NCBI RefSeq assembly: GCF_032921865.1
Contig: NZ_CP136684.1
Coordinates: forward strand, 2,515,001 to 2,579,000
Source: Thalassospira lucentensis
GTDB taxonomy: Bacteria > Pseudomonadota > Alphaproteobacteria > Rhodospirillales > Thalassospiraceae
Length of the DNA stretch: 64,000 bases
Direction: 5' to 3'
Shown here: piece by piece, positions 63,026 to 64,000 of the stretch
Position numbering within the stretch: the first letter of the stretch is position 1
How the letters are laid out: each line of letters opens with the position of its first letter
Notes under the pieces: model-generated
Told to the model about the DNA's origin: nothing
Databases searched by the model: none
The model's input: the letters and a program-made list of their open reading frames with translations, nothing else
Translations under genes and position numbers: made by a program

Positions 63026-64000
63026 GTGCTGTTTCGGGGAATTATCCTTGCTGTAAGTGTCGCATTTGTCGCTTTTGTTTATGTCCTGTTGCAGGTCATG
63101 GCAAAGGCTGGCCTTGATGTGCGTATCATGTGGATCATCGGGTCCATGGTAACGGGGGTGGCGATCGTTGCGGTGGCCGCCCTGTCACTGTCTGCACGCT
63201 GGCGATCAGCCGGTGATCGTGACCTAGCACCATTACTGAATGGTCTGGCGCATTCCGATATTGGTGTTGCTCTGATCGATGCCTATGGCCGCACGCTTTA
63301 TGCCAATCCTGCCTTTCCCCGCAAACTCGGTATCGAACCGGGCGAAGACATGCTTGCCGCACTTGAGGCACGCCTGAGCTATCTGGATGTCGGCAGTTCC
63401 GAACTGGCCGATTTGCGTACGCGTGCAATGCGCGGCGAGGCCGGCGAGATTTATGTCGATTTTTCCCAGTCCAAAAAGCCCGAGCAACTGGCCCTTGCGG
63501 CTCCTGCCGAGCCTGCGGACAGTGACGCAATCGGGAATGATACCGGTAACGACGACGCATCGTCAGAAGACATTGCTGAAGAAACCTACGAAGCCGGAAC
63601 GGCCTGTCTTCGCATTTCAGTGACGGCGGCAAATGCCCGTGCGGGTCAGATGCTTTGGACTGTTGACGGTATTGATCCCTCCGCCATGCCAGAACCGGGT
63701 CGTTCACTTGTTATTGCAGAACAGTCTGCTGCTTTTGGTGCGTTTGTTACCGGTTCGGATGATGAAATGACCGTCGGCGGAGTGGCCTCGCGGATGGCTG
63801 ATGGTGCCGGAAGCGAACAGGCCGACCAGATGATTGAACGTCTGCCTGTCGGTGTCTGCGGTCTGGATGAAGAAGGCCGCATTCTTTATCTGAACCGGCG
63901 TCTGGCAAGCTGGCTTGGCGGTGAACCCGAAGATTTTGCCAGCGGCACGCTGGAACTGGCTGATCTTATTGTCGGCGATGGCATGAATGGCGAGGTAAAG
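63026..64000 (+). CDS. cckA: CckA-like hybrid histidine kinase, N-terminal part (truncated by window end)
   Basis: 325 codons are visible and the frame runs off the right edge. It starts with GTG at 63026, preceded by aaggcgg. Two N-terminal membrane helices (LFRGIILAVSVAFVAFVYVLL; MWIIGSMVTGVAIVAVAALSL) are followed by two PAS-like domains (IGVALIDAYGRTLYANPAF; LPVGVCGLDEEGRILYLNRRLASWLGG) separated by an acidic insert. Kinase and receiver domains would lie beyond the window. The two-helix plus tandem-PAS layout and the place near flhB fit CckA, the kinase that feeds CtrA. Confidence 0.75.
   Translation, partial: MLFRGIILAVSVAFVAFVYVLLQVMAKAGLDVRIMWIIGSMVTGVAIVAVAALSLSARWRSAGDRDLAPLLNGLAHSDIGVALIDAYGRTLYANPAFPRKLGIEPGEDMLAALEARLSYLDVGSSELADLRTRAMRGEAGEIYVDFSQSKKPEQLALAAPAEPADSDAIGNDTGNDDASSEDIAEETYEAGTACLRISVTAANARAGQMLWTVDGIDPSAMPEPGRSLVIAEQSAAFGAFVTGSDDEMTVGGVASRMADGAGSEQADQMIERLPVGVCGLDEEGRILYLNRRLASWLGGEPEDFASGTLELADLIVGDGMNGEVK

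Noticed and set aside
1..64000. tRNA, rRNA, CRISPR, insertion sequence or prophage
   Set aside because: None seen: no cloverleaf-like clusters, regular spacer repeats, transposase or integrase genes.

Overview
This window is a flagellar and chemotaxis supercluster from an alphaproteobacterium. The gene set (fliX, flbD, CtrA, CckA-like kinase, csrA/fliW, fliS/fliD/flaG flagellins, a DUF6468-like gene after fliM) and moderate-to-high G+C suggest Rhodospirillales, and a marine genus such as Thalassospira is my best guess. The genus is inferred from gene content only. I see no rRNA, tRNA, CRISPR array, insertion sequence or phage gene.

Layout. 1-1736: end of a CheR-like methyltransferase facing ctrA. 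2140-4122: fliI-fliJ (+). 4129-10253: a non-flagellar block (YbaK-like deacylase, TerC-like membrane protein, ynjBCD-type ABC transporter, 2OG-Fe(II) oxygenase, QueF-like protein). 10357-21668 (-): a nine-gene run fliF-fliH-fliN-motA-flbD-flhA-flhF-flhG-fliK-like. 21949-26115 (-): fliK-flgD-flgE. 26315-32952 (-): fliW, flagellin 2, flagellin 1, flaG, fliD, fliS. 33036-38678 (-): flgI-flgJ-flgN-flgK-flgL. 39032-40047 (+): fliX and a dksA-like gene. 40289-43914 (-): flgF-flgG-flgA-flgH. 44254-55317 (+): fliL-fliM-DUF6468-motE-like-cheY-cheZ-motB-like-motB, a 1174-residue exported beta/TPR protein, and a Sel1-repeat protein. 55396-58039 (-): csrA, flhB C-terminal paralogue, a small coiled-coil gene, fliO, fliP. 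58321-61886 (+): flgB-flgC-fliE and fliQ-fliR-flhB. 62018-64000 (+): a class A beta-lactamase and the start of a CckA-like hybrid kinase.

How it works together. A control cascade can be read from the DNA. CckA (right edge) and CtrA (left edge) would sit at the top. A CtrA-like box precedes the fliF operon, which carries FlbD, the sigma-54 activator. Sigma-54 -24/-12 elements with GG-N10-GC spacing lie before flgI, flgF, flgB, fliK, fliD and flagellin 2, i.e. the rod, ring, hook, cap and filament genes. FliX is the expected FlbD partner. CsrA with FliW would then act on flagellin mRNA; the flagellin 2 leader has five GGA motifs.

Most worth a second look: a MotB paralogue lacking the ion-binding Asp, next to true motB and a giant periplasmic repeat protein (a possible stator scaffold); the absence of fliG between fliF and fliH; two mosaic near-identical flagellins under different promoters; a GANTC-bearing palindrome upstream of ctrA; and a DksA-like protein without zinc cysteines whose promoter and ribosome-binding site lie in an inverted repeat.
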